A stretch of DNA of 64,000 nt from Lachnocurva sp029100405 (GTDB lineage: Bacteria; Bacillota; Clostridia; Lachnospirales; Lachnospiraceae): the NCBI GenBank assembly GCA_046263755.1, contig JBJYZC010000001.1, positions 186,001 to 250,000 of the forward strand, in the 5' to 3' direction. A model generated the notes under the pieces. The model had not been told where the DNA came from. It saw only the letters and a list, made by a program, of their open reading frames with translations, and ran no database searches. This document shows positions 43,001 to 52,693 of this stretch, piece after piece. The position numbers and the translations under genes are program-made. Each line of letters opens with the position of its first letter. Positions within the stretch are counted from its first letter, which is position 1.

Positions 43001-44182
43001 TTAAAATAGCAGGTCCTCTACATTCTCTTTGGAATGTTCCACCTGCCGCGAGAAAATCCTGGCCCGGTCTTCGAGGACCGGAACCGGAATCAAATCCCCA
43101 TATTGGAAACACCACTCTGCTAACAAGAGATCTAAGAAACGGCAGCATCGCCGGATAAAACGTAAGACCATGCCGGGATCCCGGTTCTCATAGATCTCAA
43201 TGGTATAGCGGAAGTAGAGATAGGAGCGGAAACGCTCCAGTCTGTTCTCCAATGCCGGTCCATTATTCGAGAGCAAATGATCCGCTGCATTTTCCAGGTC
43301 TTTGAGATTCGCGATCAAAGACTCCTTGATCTTATGCCAGTCCGAATTGACTTCCTCCATGGCACAGAGTTTTTGTAAAAGAAGCTCGTCCTCTTCCCTC
43401 GTTCCTGCCAGAATCCGGTCCGGATCTTCCCCGAAAAGGACAGCGATCTTTCGATCCCTTTCCGCCAGGGGCAGGGACCGGTCTCTTAAGATCTCCATGA
43501 TATCCCTGCGGAGAGCCAGAACCCGATCCAGGCGGGCCTGATCCTTTTGGCTTTCGCTTGTATCTCTGTCGTCCGAATCCTCGTCGAAGTCCTCGTCAGA
43601 AGTCTCATCTATATCTTCGTCGAAGTCTTCATCAGAAGTCTCATCCGGATCTTCGTCGAAGCCCTCGTCAGAAGTCTCATCTATATCCTCGTCGAAGTCT
43701 TCATCAAAGTCTTCATCAAAGCCTTCTTCCTCGAAAGGATCCTCTTCCCAGTCGGTATCGTGATACTCTTCTTCCCGTTTTTCATATTCCACCGGATCCT
43801 CGCTGGAAAAAAAGAGCCGAGATGCCTCCGGGCAGGACAGAGTCAGATCCGTCAGCTGGTAAAAGGGCGTTTCAATGGTATATCTGGGATACTCCGTACA
43901 GGTGACCGACAAGCCACCCTGACCCATAGCAAGAATAATGTCACAAAGTCCGTCCGAATTCAAGAAGGGGCATCTCTTGTCCGGACATAACTGGAAGCGA
44001 TAAGACCCCTTTTGACCAATTAGTTTTTCCCTCAGCCGGTCTCCGATCGGGAGTGGGACATTTCGATACATTGTTGCCGTATCATCATCGATATCCACTT
44101 CCCAGCCGGCGCAGCAACTATCCTTACAAGTCCCGCCGATACAATGGAAGTCCTTATAATAATCCGGGTATTCAAAAATCAT
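43001..44182 (-). CDS. FliB-like flagellin lysine-N-methylase domain protein
   Basis: 393 residues. Cys-rich N-terminus with CIGGTCKDSCCAGWEVDID, KRCPFLNSDGLCD and TCTEYPR, the metal-binding pattern of FliB family proteins. From about 150 to 220 there is an unusual acidic stretch of 12-residue repeats (DETSDEDFDEDI and variants), encoded by 36-bp repeats at about 43590-43710. The ATG at 44182 has AAGGA upstream. No flagellar genes are in the window, so its true substrate is uncertain. Confidence 0.75.
   Translation of the reverse strand: MIFEYPDYYKDFHCIGGTCKDSCCAGWEVDIDDDTATMYRNVPLPIGDRLREKLIGQKGSYRFQLCPDKRCPFLNSDGLCDIILAMGQGGLSVTCTEYPRYTIETPFYQLTDLTLSCPEASRLFFSSEDPVEYEKREEEYHDTDWEEDPFEEEGFDEDFDEDFDEDIDETSDEGFDEDPDETSDEDFDEDIDETSDEDFDEDSDDRDTSESQKDQARLDRVLALRRDIMEILRDRSLPLAERDRKIAVLFGEDPDRILAGTREEDELLLQKLCAMEEVNSDWHKIKESLIANLKDLENAADHLLSNNGPALENRLERFRSYLYFRYTIEIYENRDPGMVLRFIRRCCRFLDLLLAEWCFQYGDLIPVPVLEDRARIFSRQVEHSKENVEDLLF
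43590..43735 (-). repeat. 36-bp in-frame coding repeat in the FliB-like gene
   Basis: CAGAAGTCTCAT recurs at 43597, 43633 and 43669, exactly 36 bp apart, with degenerate copies on either side. It encodes acidic 12-residue repeats. Confidence 0.85.
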
Positions 44183-44192
44183 GTATTTTCCT

Positions 44193-44867
44193 TCAATCTC
44201 TTGATTCAATCACGGCTAAGACCCCGCTTCTGACCCAAATTTCTCCGACGCTTTCCACGATCTCATTGGAAGTTCCAAGAGAATCCCTGCCGCTTAACGT
44301 TGCATTCTCCAGGGGATAATAGAAACCCTTCAGAGTCACACCCTCTGCCGGTCCGGACAGAGGAATGAGGCTGACATAAGTTCCGAACTGGTCTTTTTTT
44401 GCTATAGAAACCGGATGAGAAGCATCCATAAGCCGGATCCGGTTATTCCGGTCAATGAGAAAGATCAGCCGGTTTTCTTCCAGTCCCTGTTTCATCATAC
44501 AGAGATTCGACAGGAGATGATCGATTCTTGTGCCGCTTCCCCCAAAGAGATCGATCTCGCCCTCGCTTTCCCGGAATGCCAGATGAAGTGCCGCCTCTGA
44601 ATCGGTGTCATCCTTGATGGGATTTAAGAGAACAAGATGGCTCTTCCCCTCTTTTTCGAGCTGCCTGGACTCTTCCAGCATGGTCTGATCCGCAGAATCG
44701 AAGTCGCCGATGATCCAGTCCGGGCAGATCCCCAGGCGGTCGGCAGCCTCCATGCCCTTATCTGCTGCAATCACCATCAGCTTCTCTCCCCTGCTTTGAA
44801 CGTCTGCAAGAACTTTCTTCACTTCTTCTTCCGCGATCTGTCCGCCGGACAAAATGAGGGTTCGCAT
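44193..44867 (-). CDS. thiN: Thiamine pyrophosphokinase
   Basis: 224 residues. Makes thiamine diphosphate from thiamine and ATP. Motifs: VIAADKGMEAADRLGICPDWIIGDFDS, PIKDDTDSEAAL and FGGSGTRIDHLLSNL. ATGA overlap with rpe at 44867. The pairing rpe-thiN after rsgA is common in Firmicutes. Confidence 0.95.
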   Translation of the reverse strand: MRTLILSGGQIAEEEVKKVLADVQSRGEKLMVIAADKGMEAADRLGICPDWIIGDFDSADQTMLEESRQLEKEGKSHLVLLNPIKDDTDSEAALHLAFRESEGEIDLFGGSGTRIDHLLSNLCMMKQGLEENRLIFLIDRNNRIRLMDASHPVSIAKKDQFGTYVSLIPLSGPAEGVTLKGFYYPLENATLSGRDSLGTSNEIVESVGEIWVRSGVLAVIESRD

Positions 44868-45514
44868 TACATTTTCTCCAGAAATGCTTCAATATTTTCA
44901 GAAATGTCCCCGTGGAAAATGGCAGAACCGGCGACGATCACATTCGCACCGGCCGAAAGGACCGCGTCCAGATTGTCGAGTTTCACACCGCCGTCCACTT
45001 CGATATCGGTCTTTAAGCCGCGCTCATAAAGCATGGTCGAAAGATCCCTAAGCTTGTCCAGGGTATATGGAATGAACTTCTGTCCGCCATAGCCCGGATT
45101 TACACTCATGATAAGGACCATATCCACTTCCGGTAAAATATAGTCCAGGACAGAGAGCGGTGTTGCGGGATTCAAAGCCACTCCGGCCATAGCCCCGCCG
45201 GCCTTGATCTGATGAATGACCCGGTCCAGGTGATCCGTACTCTCTGCATGAACGGAAATAAGATCTGCTCCCGCATCAATGAAATCCGAGACCAGGCGTT
45301 CCGGTCGTTCCACCATGAGATGCACATCCAGTATCTTATCCGTGACATTCCGAATGCTGCGAACAACCGGCGCACCGATCGTGATCCGGGGGACAAAGAG
45401 GCCGTCCATGACATCGATATGAATATACTGAGCCCCGGCATCATCCGCAGCCTGGATATCCCGCTGCAGATTGCAGTAGTCCGCTGACAGAATGGAGGGT
45501 GATAGACAATTCAT
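44867..45514 (-). CDS. rpe: Ribulose-phosphate 3-epimerase
   Basis: 215 residues, TIM barrel. Pentose phosphate pathway epimerase. Motifs: SPSILSADYCNLQRDI, HIDVMDGLFVPRITIG, HLMVERPERL, MSVNPGYGGQKFI and EVDGGVKLDN. Between rsgA (48 bp) and thiN (overlap). Confidence 0.97.
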   Translation of the reverse strand: MNCLSPSILSADYCNLQRDIQAADDAGAQYIHIDVMDGLFVPRITIGAPVVRSIRNVTDKILDVHLMVERPERLVSDFIDAGADLISVHAESTDHLDRVIHQIKAGGAMAGVALNPATPLSVLDYILPEVDMVLIMSVNPGYGGQKFIPYTLDKLRDLSTMLYERGLKTDIEVDGGVKLDNLDAVLSAGANVIVAGSAIFHGDISENIEAFLEKM

Positions 45515-45562
45515 AACTGCTTCTCCTTTGCTTTATTTAGACTTCCATATTCGGTCTTAATA

Positions 45563-46456
45563 TCAATAATTCCGTCGGTTTTTGATCTCTTCATAGAGAA
45601 GAAGGTAGTTGTCATAACGGCTTTTTGCTATTGCACCAGTCGAAACGGCTTCCTTGACAGCGCAGTCCGGCTCATGGATATGGGCACATTCTTTAAAGCG
45701 GCAGTTGGGAATATAGTCATGGAACTCCGGAAAGCAGTCGTCCAGACTTTCCTTCTTCATCTCGGGAATCAGAACCGAACTGAAACCCGGTGTATCTACA
45801 ATATAAGTTTCCTCTTCCTCTTCTCTGGTATGAAGGGGAATGATCTGTGCATGCCTTGTTGTATTCTTCCCCCGGGCAATCTTCTTAGAGATCTCTCCGG
45901 TCTCCATCTGAATACCGGACTGGAGGCTGTTAATTAAAGAAGATTTTCCGACGCCGGAGGGTCCGGCCACGGTTGTGGTCTTTCCTTCCAGAACCTTACG
46001 GATTTCTGAAAGTCCTCTTTTCTCTTTGACCGAGGCGGTCAGAACCGGAAAGCCGGCCTTCTCATAGGTCTTGACCAGATCCGAGAGTTTTTCCGGGTCC
46101 GCCAGGTCGATCTTGTTAAAGACGATGATCGAGGGCAGGTCCTGATATTCCATCATGACAAGGAAGCGGTCCAGGAGATTTCGATCCGGGGTAGGACTGG
46201 CGGCGGCAAAGACGACCAGAGCCTGGTCTACATTTGCTACGGCAGGACGGATCAATTCGTTTTGTCTGGTAAGGATCCGGTCGACATTTCCAATTTTCTT
46301 CTCTTCGTTAATGACTGACATCTCGACGACATCACCGACCAGGGGCTTTTGACCGCGCTTTCGAAAGATTCCCTTGGCCTTACATTCATAGAGTCCCCGG
46401 CCCGGAATATAAACATAATAAAATCCTGCAATTCCTTTAATGATTCGGCCCTTCAT
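45563..46456 (-). CDS. rsgA: Small ribosomal subunit biogenesis GTPase RsgA
   Basis: 297 residues. Circularly permuted GTPase that helps 30S maturation. OB-fold N-terminus, G4 VFNKIDLAD, then G1 GPSGVGKSSLIN, G3 DTPGFSS, and a C-terminal zinc finger (CRFKECAHIHEPDCAV). Full length. Its leader contains the prkC terminator. Confidence 0.96.
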   Translation of the reverse strand: MKGRIIKGIAGFYYVYIPGRGLYECKAKGIFRKRGQKPLVGDVVEMSVINEEKKIGNVDRILTRQNELIRPAVANVDQALVVFAAASPTPDRNLLDRFLVMMEYQDLPSIIVFNKIDLADPEKLSDLVKTYEKAGFPVLTASVKEKRGLSEIRKVLEGKTTTVAGPSGVGKSSLINSLQSGIQMETGEISKKIARGKNTTRHAQIIPLHTREEEEETYIVDTPGFSSVLIPEMKKESLDDCFPEFHDYIPNCRFKECAHIHEPDCAVKEAVSTGAIAKSRYDNYLLLYEEIKNRRNY

Positions 46457-46498
46457 AAACCTTCTTTCTTAACCTCTGTTGTAAAAGACAAAAATTTA

Positions 46499-46531
46499 CA
46501 CCATCCACCCGCGAAAAGCAGATAGATGGTG
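46499..46531 (-). terminator. Terminator after prkC
   Basis: CACCATC (46499-46505) pairs with GATGGTG (46525-46531), and the minus strand continues as TAAATTTTTG. It sits 18 bp after the prkC stop and may be partial, since rsgA follows. Confidence 0.6.
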
Positions 46532-46548
46532 CAAAAGTTCTTTTCAGT

Positions 46549-48498
46549 TTACTGACCGCTCTGGGTCGTATCCGAAGGATTGCCGGTACCGCTGCCTTCA
46601 CCCTGGGTTGGCGTATTACCACTATTATCGGTACCGCCGGTAGAAGCATTTCCGCCGGTGCCGCTTCCGCCGTCACTTCCATTGTTGTTTCCGCCGGCCG
46701 GCTGGCTATTGCCGGAATTTGCCGGTTTCTCTTCCGGCTTCTTTCCGAGGCTGACGACGAGATCTACCTTGGTTCCCTTGACCTGGGTTCCGCTTACGCT
46801 CTGAGAAATGACCATGCCTGCAGCGACACTGTCATTGTAAGCCTGGCTGATATTTCCAACGGTCAGTCCGTTATTCTGAAGTGCTGTGACTGCCGCAGAC
46901 TGGCTGGTACCTGCAACATTCGGTACCGAAACGGTCTCCTGACCCTGGGATACCACGATCGTCACGGTGTCTCCTTCTTTGACGCCATCCGAACCGCCCT
47001 TCGGGGACTGGCTGATGACAACGCCCTGGGCAACGGAGTCACTGGTCTGATACTGGACATTGACTTCCAGATTCAGTTCTTTCAAAGCAGATTCTGCTGC
47101 CGATCTGGATTTTCCGACGACATTCGGAACAGCTACGGTCGTCTCCGCCGGGCCGCTGGACAAGGTCAGCTGAATGGTCGTATTCTTTGCGACCTTCTTG
47201 CCCTTCTTCGGTGTCTGACGGACCACCTGGCCTTCCTTGTAGCTATCGGAAGATTCCTTGCCGACCACCTCATACTTAAGGCCTGTCTTATCCAGCTTGG
47301 TCCGGACTTCGTCTACTGTGAGGCCGGTCAGATCCGGTACGGTCACCTTATCCTTCTCACTGCTTTCCTCGGTTTTTGTCGTTGTTTGTGTCGATTTCTT
47401 TGTTGTTCCGAAATGGAACCAGCCCATGAAGGATGCAAGAAGGATCAGAACAATGACTGCAATGATGACTGCTGCGGCAATTCCCATGATGGTGATGGCT
47501 TTCTCCATCTTAGGATTTACCTTTTCATCATCGTCATCCTCCTCATCGTCAATGTCTCTCTCCGAGACAAAGTTATCCTCCTTCGGCCTGTCCTGACGGA
47601 TCTTCTCCATTTCCTCCGGAGTCAGGATCTTGGTCTTTCCCTCAGAATCCGGGTCGATATCCTGAACGAAATCCTCATCCGGATTGATCAGGGCTTTTTT
47701 CAGATCTACCAGGAGATCTCCCATGGTCGGATAACGGCGTTCCGGGCTCTTCTGTGTTGCCTTCTCAATAATGTGCTCGAGAGAAACAGGAACATCATCC
47801 ACGAGCTCACTCGGCTTTGTCATATGACCCTGCAGATGCTGAATGGCAATGGAAACGGCAGTCTCCCCATCGAAGGGCACTTTGCCGGTCACCATCTCAT
47901 ACATCACAATACCCAGAGAATAGATATCGCTCTGCTTCGTCACATAACCGTTTCTGGCCTGTTCCGGCGAAATGTAGTGCACGGATCCCATGGCATCTGT
48001 GCTCATGGTCTTGGAAGTCGCAGCCTTGGCAATGCCGAAGTCCGTGACCTTGACCTTGCCCTCGTTCGAAATAATGATATTCTGCGGCTTAATGTCTCTA
48101 TGAATAATGCCCTTATTATGAGCTGCCTCAATGCCTCTTGCCACCTGAATGGCAATGGACAGAACTTCCTTATAGTTCAAGCGGCCTTTTTTGGAAATAT
48201 AGGTCTTTAAGGTAATTCCCTGCACATACTCCATTACGATGTAATAGAGATTATTTTCAAAGCCGACATCATAGATATTGACAATATTGGGATGTTCCAG
48301 CCCTGCAGCTGCCTGTGCTTCCTGGCGGAACTTACTTACGAAGGTCTTATCCTCGGCAAATTCCGGCTTTAAGATCTTGACAGCGACATCCCGCTCGAGC
48401 ACATGATCCTTGGCCCGATAGACATCTGCCATTCCGCCGGCTCCGACCTGCTCCTGGATCTCGTAACGATCTCCTATAATGGTTCCCGGTATTAACAT
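46549..48498 (-). CDS. prkC: PASTA-domain serine/threonine protein kinase
   Basis: 649 residues. The cytoplasmic kinase domain (about 10-270) has Lys41, HRDIKPQN with Asp135 and DFG at 153-155, then an acidic linker, a membrane segment (about 335-357), three extracellular PASTA domains (about 385-448, 453-518, 522-586; each with VPN/VPD and SQSP-type ends) and a Gly/Ser/Asn-rich tail. Senses muropeptides or lipid II and phosphorylates growth and division proteins. Its phosphatase prpC lies directly upstream. Confidence 0.96.
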   Translation of the reverse strand: MLIPGTIIGDRYEIQEQVGAGGMADVYRAKDHVLERDVAVKILKPEFAEDKTFVSKFRQEAQAAAGLEHPNIVNIYDVGFENNLYYIVMEYVQGITLKTYISKKGRLNYKEVLSIAIQVARGIEAAHNKGIIHRDIKPQNIIISNEGKVKVTDFGIAKAATSKTMSTDAMGSVHYISPEQARNGYVTKQSDIYSLGIVMYEMVTGKVPFDGETAVSIAIQHLQGHMTKPSELVDDVPVSLEHIIEKATQKSPERRYPTMGDLLVDLKKALINPDEDFVQDIDPDSEGKTKILTPEEMEKIRQDRPKEDNFVSERDIDDEEDDDDEKVNPKMEKAITIMGIAAAVIIAVIVLILLASFMGWFHFGTTKKSTQTTTKTEESSEKDKVTVPDLTGLTVDEVRTKLDKTGLKYEVVGKESSDSYKEGQVVRQTPKKGKKVAKNTTIQLTLSSGPAETTVAVPNVVGKSRSAAESALKELNLEVNVQYQTSDSVAQGVVISQSPKGGSDGVKEGDTVTIVVSQGQETVSVPNVAGTSQSAAVTALQNNGLTVGNISQAYNDSVAAGMVISQSVSGTQVKGTKVDLVVSLGKKPEEKPANSGNSQPAGGNNNGSDGGSGTGGNASTGGTDNSGNTPTQGEGSGTGNPSDTTQSGQ

Positions 48499-48622
48499 AG
48501 AAATCTCCTTATATTCTCATGGATGATATCAATTTTACGGATTCCGTGATTGATTACTGTAGAAAAGGCATTGTAAAACACGCCTGTCTCTCAATGATGG
48601 TAAAAATGGCACCCTGCAAAGG

Positions 48623-49345
48623 CTAAGGTTCTACTAAAATCACAGAGATATTATCCCTGCCGCCCTTTTCATTGGCAAGATCCATCAATTCCTGACATTC
48701 TTCCTCGACAGAACGGCCATCCGACAGGATGTCCCGGATCTCCTCATCGGAAAGCATGTCGGTCAGACCATCGGAACAAAGGAGAACCCTGGCTCCATCC
48801 GCCAGATCTTCTTCAAAGAAATCCGGCTTTACCTCTTCTTCTGCGCCGATCGCACGGGTGATATAATGGCGTCTTGGATGAACCTTGGCCTCATTTTCAT
48901 CGATTTTCCCGGATCGAAGCAGTTCTCCGACATAAGAATGATCTCTGGTCACCTGATGGAGACCATCCGGATCAGAAATATAGACCCTGCTGTCACCCAC
49001 ATTAGCCGTCAGAAGTCTTCCATTCTCGAAGGAACATGCGATGAAAGTCGTCCCCATTCCTTTCTTGGTCTCATCTTCCATAGCTTCCCGAAAAATCAGC
49101 TGATTTGCATGGCTGATCGCATTCTTCAAAACTTCCACCGGCTGACCGGACGGATGTTCTGACAGATCCTCTAAAACGATCTGAACGGTTTTACTGGAAG
49201 CATATTCTCCTGCCTGATAGCCGCCCATGCCATCTGCAAGTAAGAAGGCATTCGGCAGCAAGCCAACAGGCGAAGATCTTGCATAGATATAGTCTTCGTT
49301 ATTCGACCGGACCCTTCCCGGATCCGTCTTCATTGCATATTGCAT
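48623..49345 (-). CDS. prpC: PP2C-family protein phosphatase
   Basis: 240 residues. Metal-dependent Ser/Thr phosphatase opposing PrkC. Metal motifs: RSNNEDYIY, LLADGMGGYQAGEYAS, TTFIACSFENGRLLTANVGDSRVYI, LCSDGLTDML and GGRDNISVI. Start ATG 49345 with AAGGGG upstream; the first 47 bp overlap the 3' end of rlmN in another frame. Confidence 0.96.
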   Translation of the reverse strand: MQYAMKTDPGRVRSNNEDYIYARSSPVGLLPNAFLLADGMGGYQAGEYASSKTVQIVLEDLSEHPSGQPVEVLKNAISHANQLIFREAMEDETKKGMGTTFIACSFENGRLLTANVGDSRVYISDPDGLHQVTRDHSYVGELLRSGKIDENEAKVHPRRHYITRAIGAEEEVKPDFFEEDLADGARVLLCSDGLTDMLSDEEIRDILSDGRSVEEECQELMDLANEKGGRDNISVILVEP

Positions 49346-50393
49346 TACATTTTCCCCTTAAATGCCGTCTGCGAAGCTGCCCGCAGGCCCCATCGATATC
49401 ACGGCCCAATTCTCTCCTAATAGTAACATTTATCCCCAGATTTTCAAGTTTCTTTTGGAAGGAGTGGATCCGCTTCTGATTGGACTGGACATAGGATCTC
49501 TCCTTGATCGGGTTCACAGGAATCAGATTCACATGGCAGAGACAGCCCTTTAAGAGAGCCGCCAGGCGGACAGCATCCTCATCACTGTCATTTACATTGC
49601 CGACCAGACTGTACTCAAAAGTTACCCGCCGGCCGCTTGCTTTGACATAATCCCTCATCGCCTGAATCACTTCATGGATATCATAACGATTGGCGATCGG
49701 CATCAGTTCCCGGCGTTTTTCCTGTGTCGATGCATGTAAGGACAAGGCCAGTGTGATCTGGAGATCTTCCTTTGCCAGATTATAGATCCTTGGAACAAGA
49801 CCGCAAGTCGAAACCGTCACATTTCTCTGGCTGATATTCAGGCCATTCGGATCCGTCAGAAGATGTATAAAACGAATCAGATTGTCATAATTATCCAGCG
49901 GTTCTCCGGTTCCCATCACAACCACATTGGAGACCCTTTCTCCGATATCCGCCTGAATACGGTAGATCTGGTCCAGCATTTCCGAAGGCCGAAGGCCCCG
50001 GACCAGGCCATCCAGTGTCGATGCGCAGAAGCGGCAGCCCATGCGGCAGCCCACCTGGGAGGAAATGCAGACCGAATTTCCATGTTCATACTTCATCAAA
50101 ACAGACTCGACCATATTGCCGTCCGAGAGAGCAAAAAGATACTTCCTGGTGCCGTCGATCTTTGAAATCTGCAGATCCTCTTCCGTAAGAATGGTCAGGC
50201 TTGCCTCTTCCTTCAATTTCTCTCTCAGGCTCTTCGGAAGATTCGTCATCTCGTCAAAGGAAGAAGCCAGGCGGACATGCATCCATTCATAGATCTGTTT
50301 GGCCCGGAAAGGCTTCTCGCCAAGAGAAGTGCAGTAATCCATAAGCTCCTCTAAAGTCATGGACTTGATATCTGTTTTTTCCTGATCATTCAT
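49299..50393 (-). CDS. rlmN: Dual-specificity 23S rRNA A2503 / tRNA A37 C2-methyltransferase
   Basis: 364 residues. Radical SAM enzyme with GCRMGCRFCAS (CxxxCxxC) and the catalytic Cys near the C-terminus (GACGQLR). Other family segments: SLGEKPFRAKQIYEWMH and VVMGTGEPLDNYDN. It overlaps prpC by 47 bp. Confidence 0.96.
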   Translation of the reverse strand: MNDQEKTDIKSMTLEELMDYCTSLGEKPFRAKQIYEWMHVRLASSFDEMTNLPKSLREKLKEEASLTILTEEDLQISKIDGTRKYLFALSDGNMVESVLMKYEHGNSVCISSQVGCRMGCRFCASTLDGLVRGLRPSEMLDQIYRIQADIGERVSNVVVMGTGEPLDNYDNLIRFIHLLTDPNGLNISQRNVTVSTCGLVPRIYNLAKEDLQITLALSLHASTQEKRRELMPIANRYDIHEVIQAMRDYVKASGRRVTFEYSLVGNVNDSDEDAVRLAALLKGCLCHVNLIPVNPIKERSYVQSNQKRIHSFQKKLENLGINVTIRRELGRDIDGACGQLRRRHLRGKCNAICNEDGSGKGPVE

Positions 50394-50500
50394 TTCTTTT
50401 ATCCTTCATCAAAAAGTTTCCACTGCCACTTGGTCTTTCTTCTTCCAGGCGTTCCAATAAAATGAAAATGCTGTTTTGGGAATGCTGTGACATCCTTTTC

Positions 50501-50528
50501 GCATGCTTACAGAGCATGCTTACCGTGA
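50501..50528 (-). repeat. Short duplication at the rsmB stop codon
   Basis: GCATGCTTAC occurs at 50501 and 50514, and the second copy contains the rsmB TAA. GCATGC arms also make a small hairpin. It belongs to the stop-anchored duplication pattern. Confidence 0.5.
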
Positions 50529-51866
50529 AAATACAGCATAATAGAAGCCGTCATGATGAAGATCCGGCAGGATCTGTCTCTCTTCTATCAGAGTAAGATC
50601 CGGCCAGGTCTGTAAGATCCAGTCACGGTTCTCCTGGTTTTCTGCCTGATCGATCGTACAGGTGGAATAGACCAGTTTTCCGCCCTCTTTCAAATAAGAA
50701 AGCGAAGCGAGAAGGATCTTTCTCTGCAGCATCTGTAAGGATCTGATATCCTCTTCTTTCAGGCGATAGCGGATCTCCGGCTTTCGCCTGAGTACACCCA
50801 GGCCGGAACAGGGGAGGTCTGCCAGAAGAAAGTCCGCCCGGCCTTCCAGACTTTTATCATGAACCGTCGCATCGCCTACTTCTGCCCGAATGGAAGTAAG
50901 TCCAAGCCGCAAAGCATTTTCCCGGATTTTTTCCACCTTTTCTTCGGTCAGATCCCGGGAGAGAATCTGCCCCTCGTCTCCCATGATAAGGGCTGCATCT
51001 ATGGATTTTCCGCCGGGCGCAGCACAGAGATCGATCACCACTTTTCCGGGCCGGATCCCTGCAGCCTCTGCCGGAAGCATGGAGGAGAGATCCTGGATAT
51101 AGAAATCGCCTTCTAAGAATTCCGGCAGATCCGACAGACTACCCCCTCCTTCCAGGAGGAAAATACCTGACTCTCTGTCTGAGAGAGGATCCACGTCCTT
51201 CGACTGATCCTGTGTCTCTCTTCTCTGGAAGAGTTCTGCCCGGTCTACATTTATAAGAGTCATGCCCTGACTCTCCAGTCTCTGTCTTAAAATTTCAGGC
51301 CGGATCTTTCCTTCATTCGTCCGGATCGACAGGGGCGCGGGATCAGAAAAGCCCTGACAGATCCGGTCCCGGATGCTTTCTCCATAGTCCCTCTGCCAGA
51401 GATCGAGAATCCAGTTTGGAATGTTGGTTTTCGCCTCCAATGTGGAAGGGGACAAGGGATCCGATGTCATTCTTCGGATATAGGTCCGGAGAACGGCATT
51501 AACAAAGCCTTTAAGGCCCGGAAAACCGCGTTTTTTCGTAAGTTTCACTGCTTCATTTACGACGGCGGAATCCGGAATGTGATCCATGAAGCGAAGCTGA
51601 TAGAGGCTCATTCGAAGGATCTCCCGAATGACCGGCTTCATCTTTTTGACCTTGGTTTTTGAGATCTGATTTAAGATGTCATCAAGTTCCAGCATCTTTT
51701 CGATGGTTCCCCGGGTCAGGCGGACCATGAAATGCTTGTCCCTCTCCGGGAGGTAGTCATATTTTTCCAGGACCGCATGGAGGATCAGATGGCTGAATTC
51801 GCCCTTTTCCAGGATCTCCATCAGCATGTCCAGGACAAGTCCTCTCGTATTTACAGTAGATGTCAT
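50520..51866 (-). CDS. rsmB: 16S rRNA (cytosine967-C5)-methyltransferase
   Basis: 448 residues. N-terminal NusB-like RNA-binding domain (about 1-130), then a Rossmann methyltransferase domain: CAAPGGKSIDAAL (SAM motif I), DLPCSGLGVLRRKPEIRY (motif IV with PC) and the catalytic Cys in YSTCTIDQAENQ. I chose ATG 51866 with AAGGA upstream; a TTG at 51926 overlapping the yugP-like stop would add 20 residues. Confidence 0.95.
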   Translation of the reverse strand: MTSTVNTRGLVLDMLMEILEKGEFSHLILHAVLEKYDYLPERDKHFMVRLTRGTIEKMLELDDILNQISKTKVKKMKPVIREILRMSLYQLRFMDHIPDSAVVNEAVKLTKKRGFPGLKGFVNAVLRTYIRRMTSDPLSPSTLEAKTNIPNWILDLWQRDYGESIRDRICQGFSDPAPLSIRTNEGKIRPEILRQRLESQGMTLINVDRAELFQRRETQDQSKDVDPLSDRESGIFLLEGGGSLSDLPEFLEGDFYIQDLSSMLPAEAAGIRPGKVVIDLCAAPGGKSIDAALIMGDEGQILSRDLTEEKVEKIRENALRLGLTSIRAEVGDATVHDKSLEGRADFLLADLPCSGLGVLRRKPEIRYRLKEEDIRSLQMLQRKILLASLSYLKEGGKLVYSTCTIDQAENQENRDWILQTWPDLTLIEERQILPDLHHDGFYYAVFSR

Positions 51867-51922
51867 AGGATCTTCCTTTTTTGATACCGCATTGGATCGT
51901 TGACACGCGAAAAGATCCCCTG

Positions 51923-52666
51923 TCAATCCCTGTCATTTCTGGTCAAAATCAGGATCCGAAGCAGCTGAAGGATCGCAGACAAAGCGCCTGCGACATAGGT
52001 CAGAGCGGCTGCAACAAGGACTTTCCGTGTCTTCTTTAATTCATCCCTTTCCAGGATATGTCCGTCGCGAAGCATTTGCATGGCACGGTGCGAAGCATTA
52101 AATTCCACCGGTAAGGTCACGATCTGGAAGAGGACCGCCAGGGAAAAGGCCCAGATACCGATCCGGATCAGAATGCCCGGCAGGCTCGATGATGTCGTCG
52201 CACTTCCGCCATAACCTAAGAAGATACCGATCAGGATCAGAGGCCAGGAAATCGCCGAGCCGAAATTGGCAACCGGAACCAGCCAGCCCCGAAAGATCAG
52301 GGGGAAGTAACCGACCTGGTGCTGAATGGCGTGGCCGCATTCGTGGGCTGCCACACCGACTGCTGCAACCGACCGCGACTGATAGACACTGTCAGAGAGC
52401 GAGAGCGTCTTATTCCTCGGATCATAATGATCCGTCAGATTTCCGGAGATATGGAGGATCTGTACATCAAAGATTCCTGCCATATGAAGGATCCGTTCCG
52501 CCGTCTCAGCCCCGGTCATGCCCAGTCTGCTTGCAACATTCTGGTAACGACGGAAAGTCGCATTGACATTGGCCGATGCAATGGCACAGATCAGAATACC
52601 GATCAAGATCAAAATATAGGTCGGATCGAAAAAGCCATAGCCAAATCCATAACCACCATAATACAT
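51923..52666 (-). CDS. YugP-type zinc metallopeptidase
   Basis: 247 residues, membrane protein of the neutral zinc metallopeptidase family. A Gly/Tyr-rich N-terminus, a first membrane segment (about 15-32), the zinc motif AAHECGHAIQHQVG (HExxH variant HECGH) and three more hydrophobic segments. Substrate unknown. Sits in the conserved fmt-yugP-rsmB order. Confidence 0.92.
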   Translation of the reverse strand: MYYGGYGFGYGFFDPTYILILIGILICAIASANVNATFRRYQNVASRLGMTGAETAERILHMAGIFDVQILHISGNLTDHYDPRNKTLSLSDSVYQSRSVAAVGVAAHECGHAIQHQVGYFPLIFRGWLVPVANFGSAISWPLILIGIFLGYGGSATTSSSLPGILIRIGIWAFSLAVLFQIVTLPVEFNASHRAMQMLRDGHILERDELKKTRKVLVAAALTYVAGALSAILQLLRILILTRNDRD

Positions 52667-52693
52667 AGATATTCCTCCAGTCTTTCAGGCACT

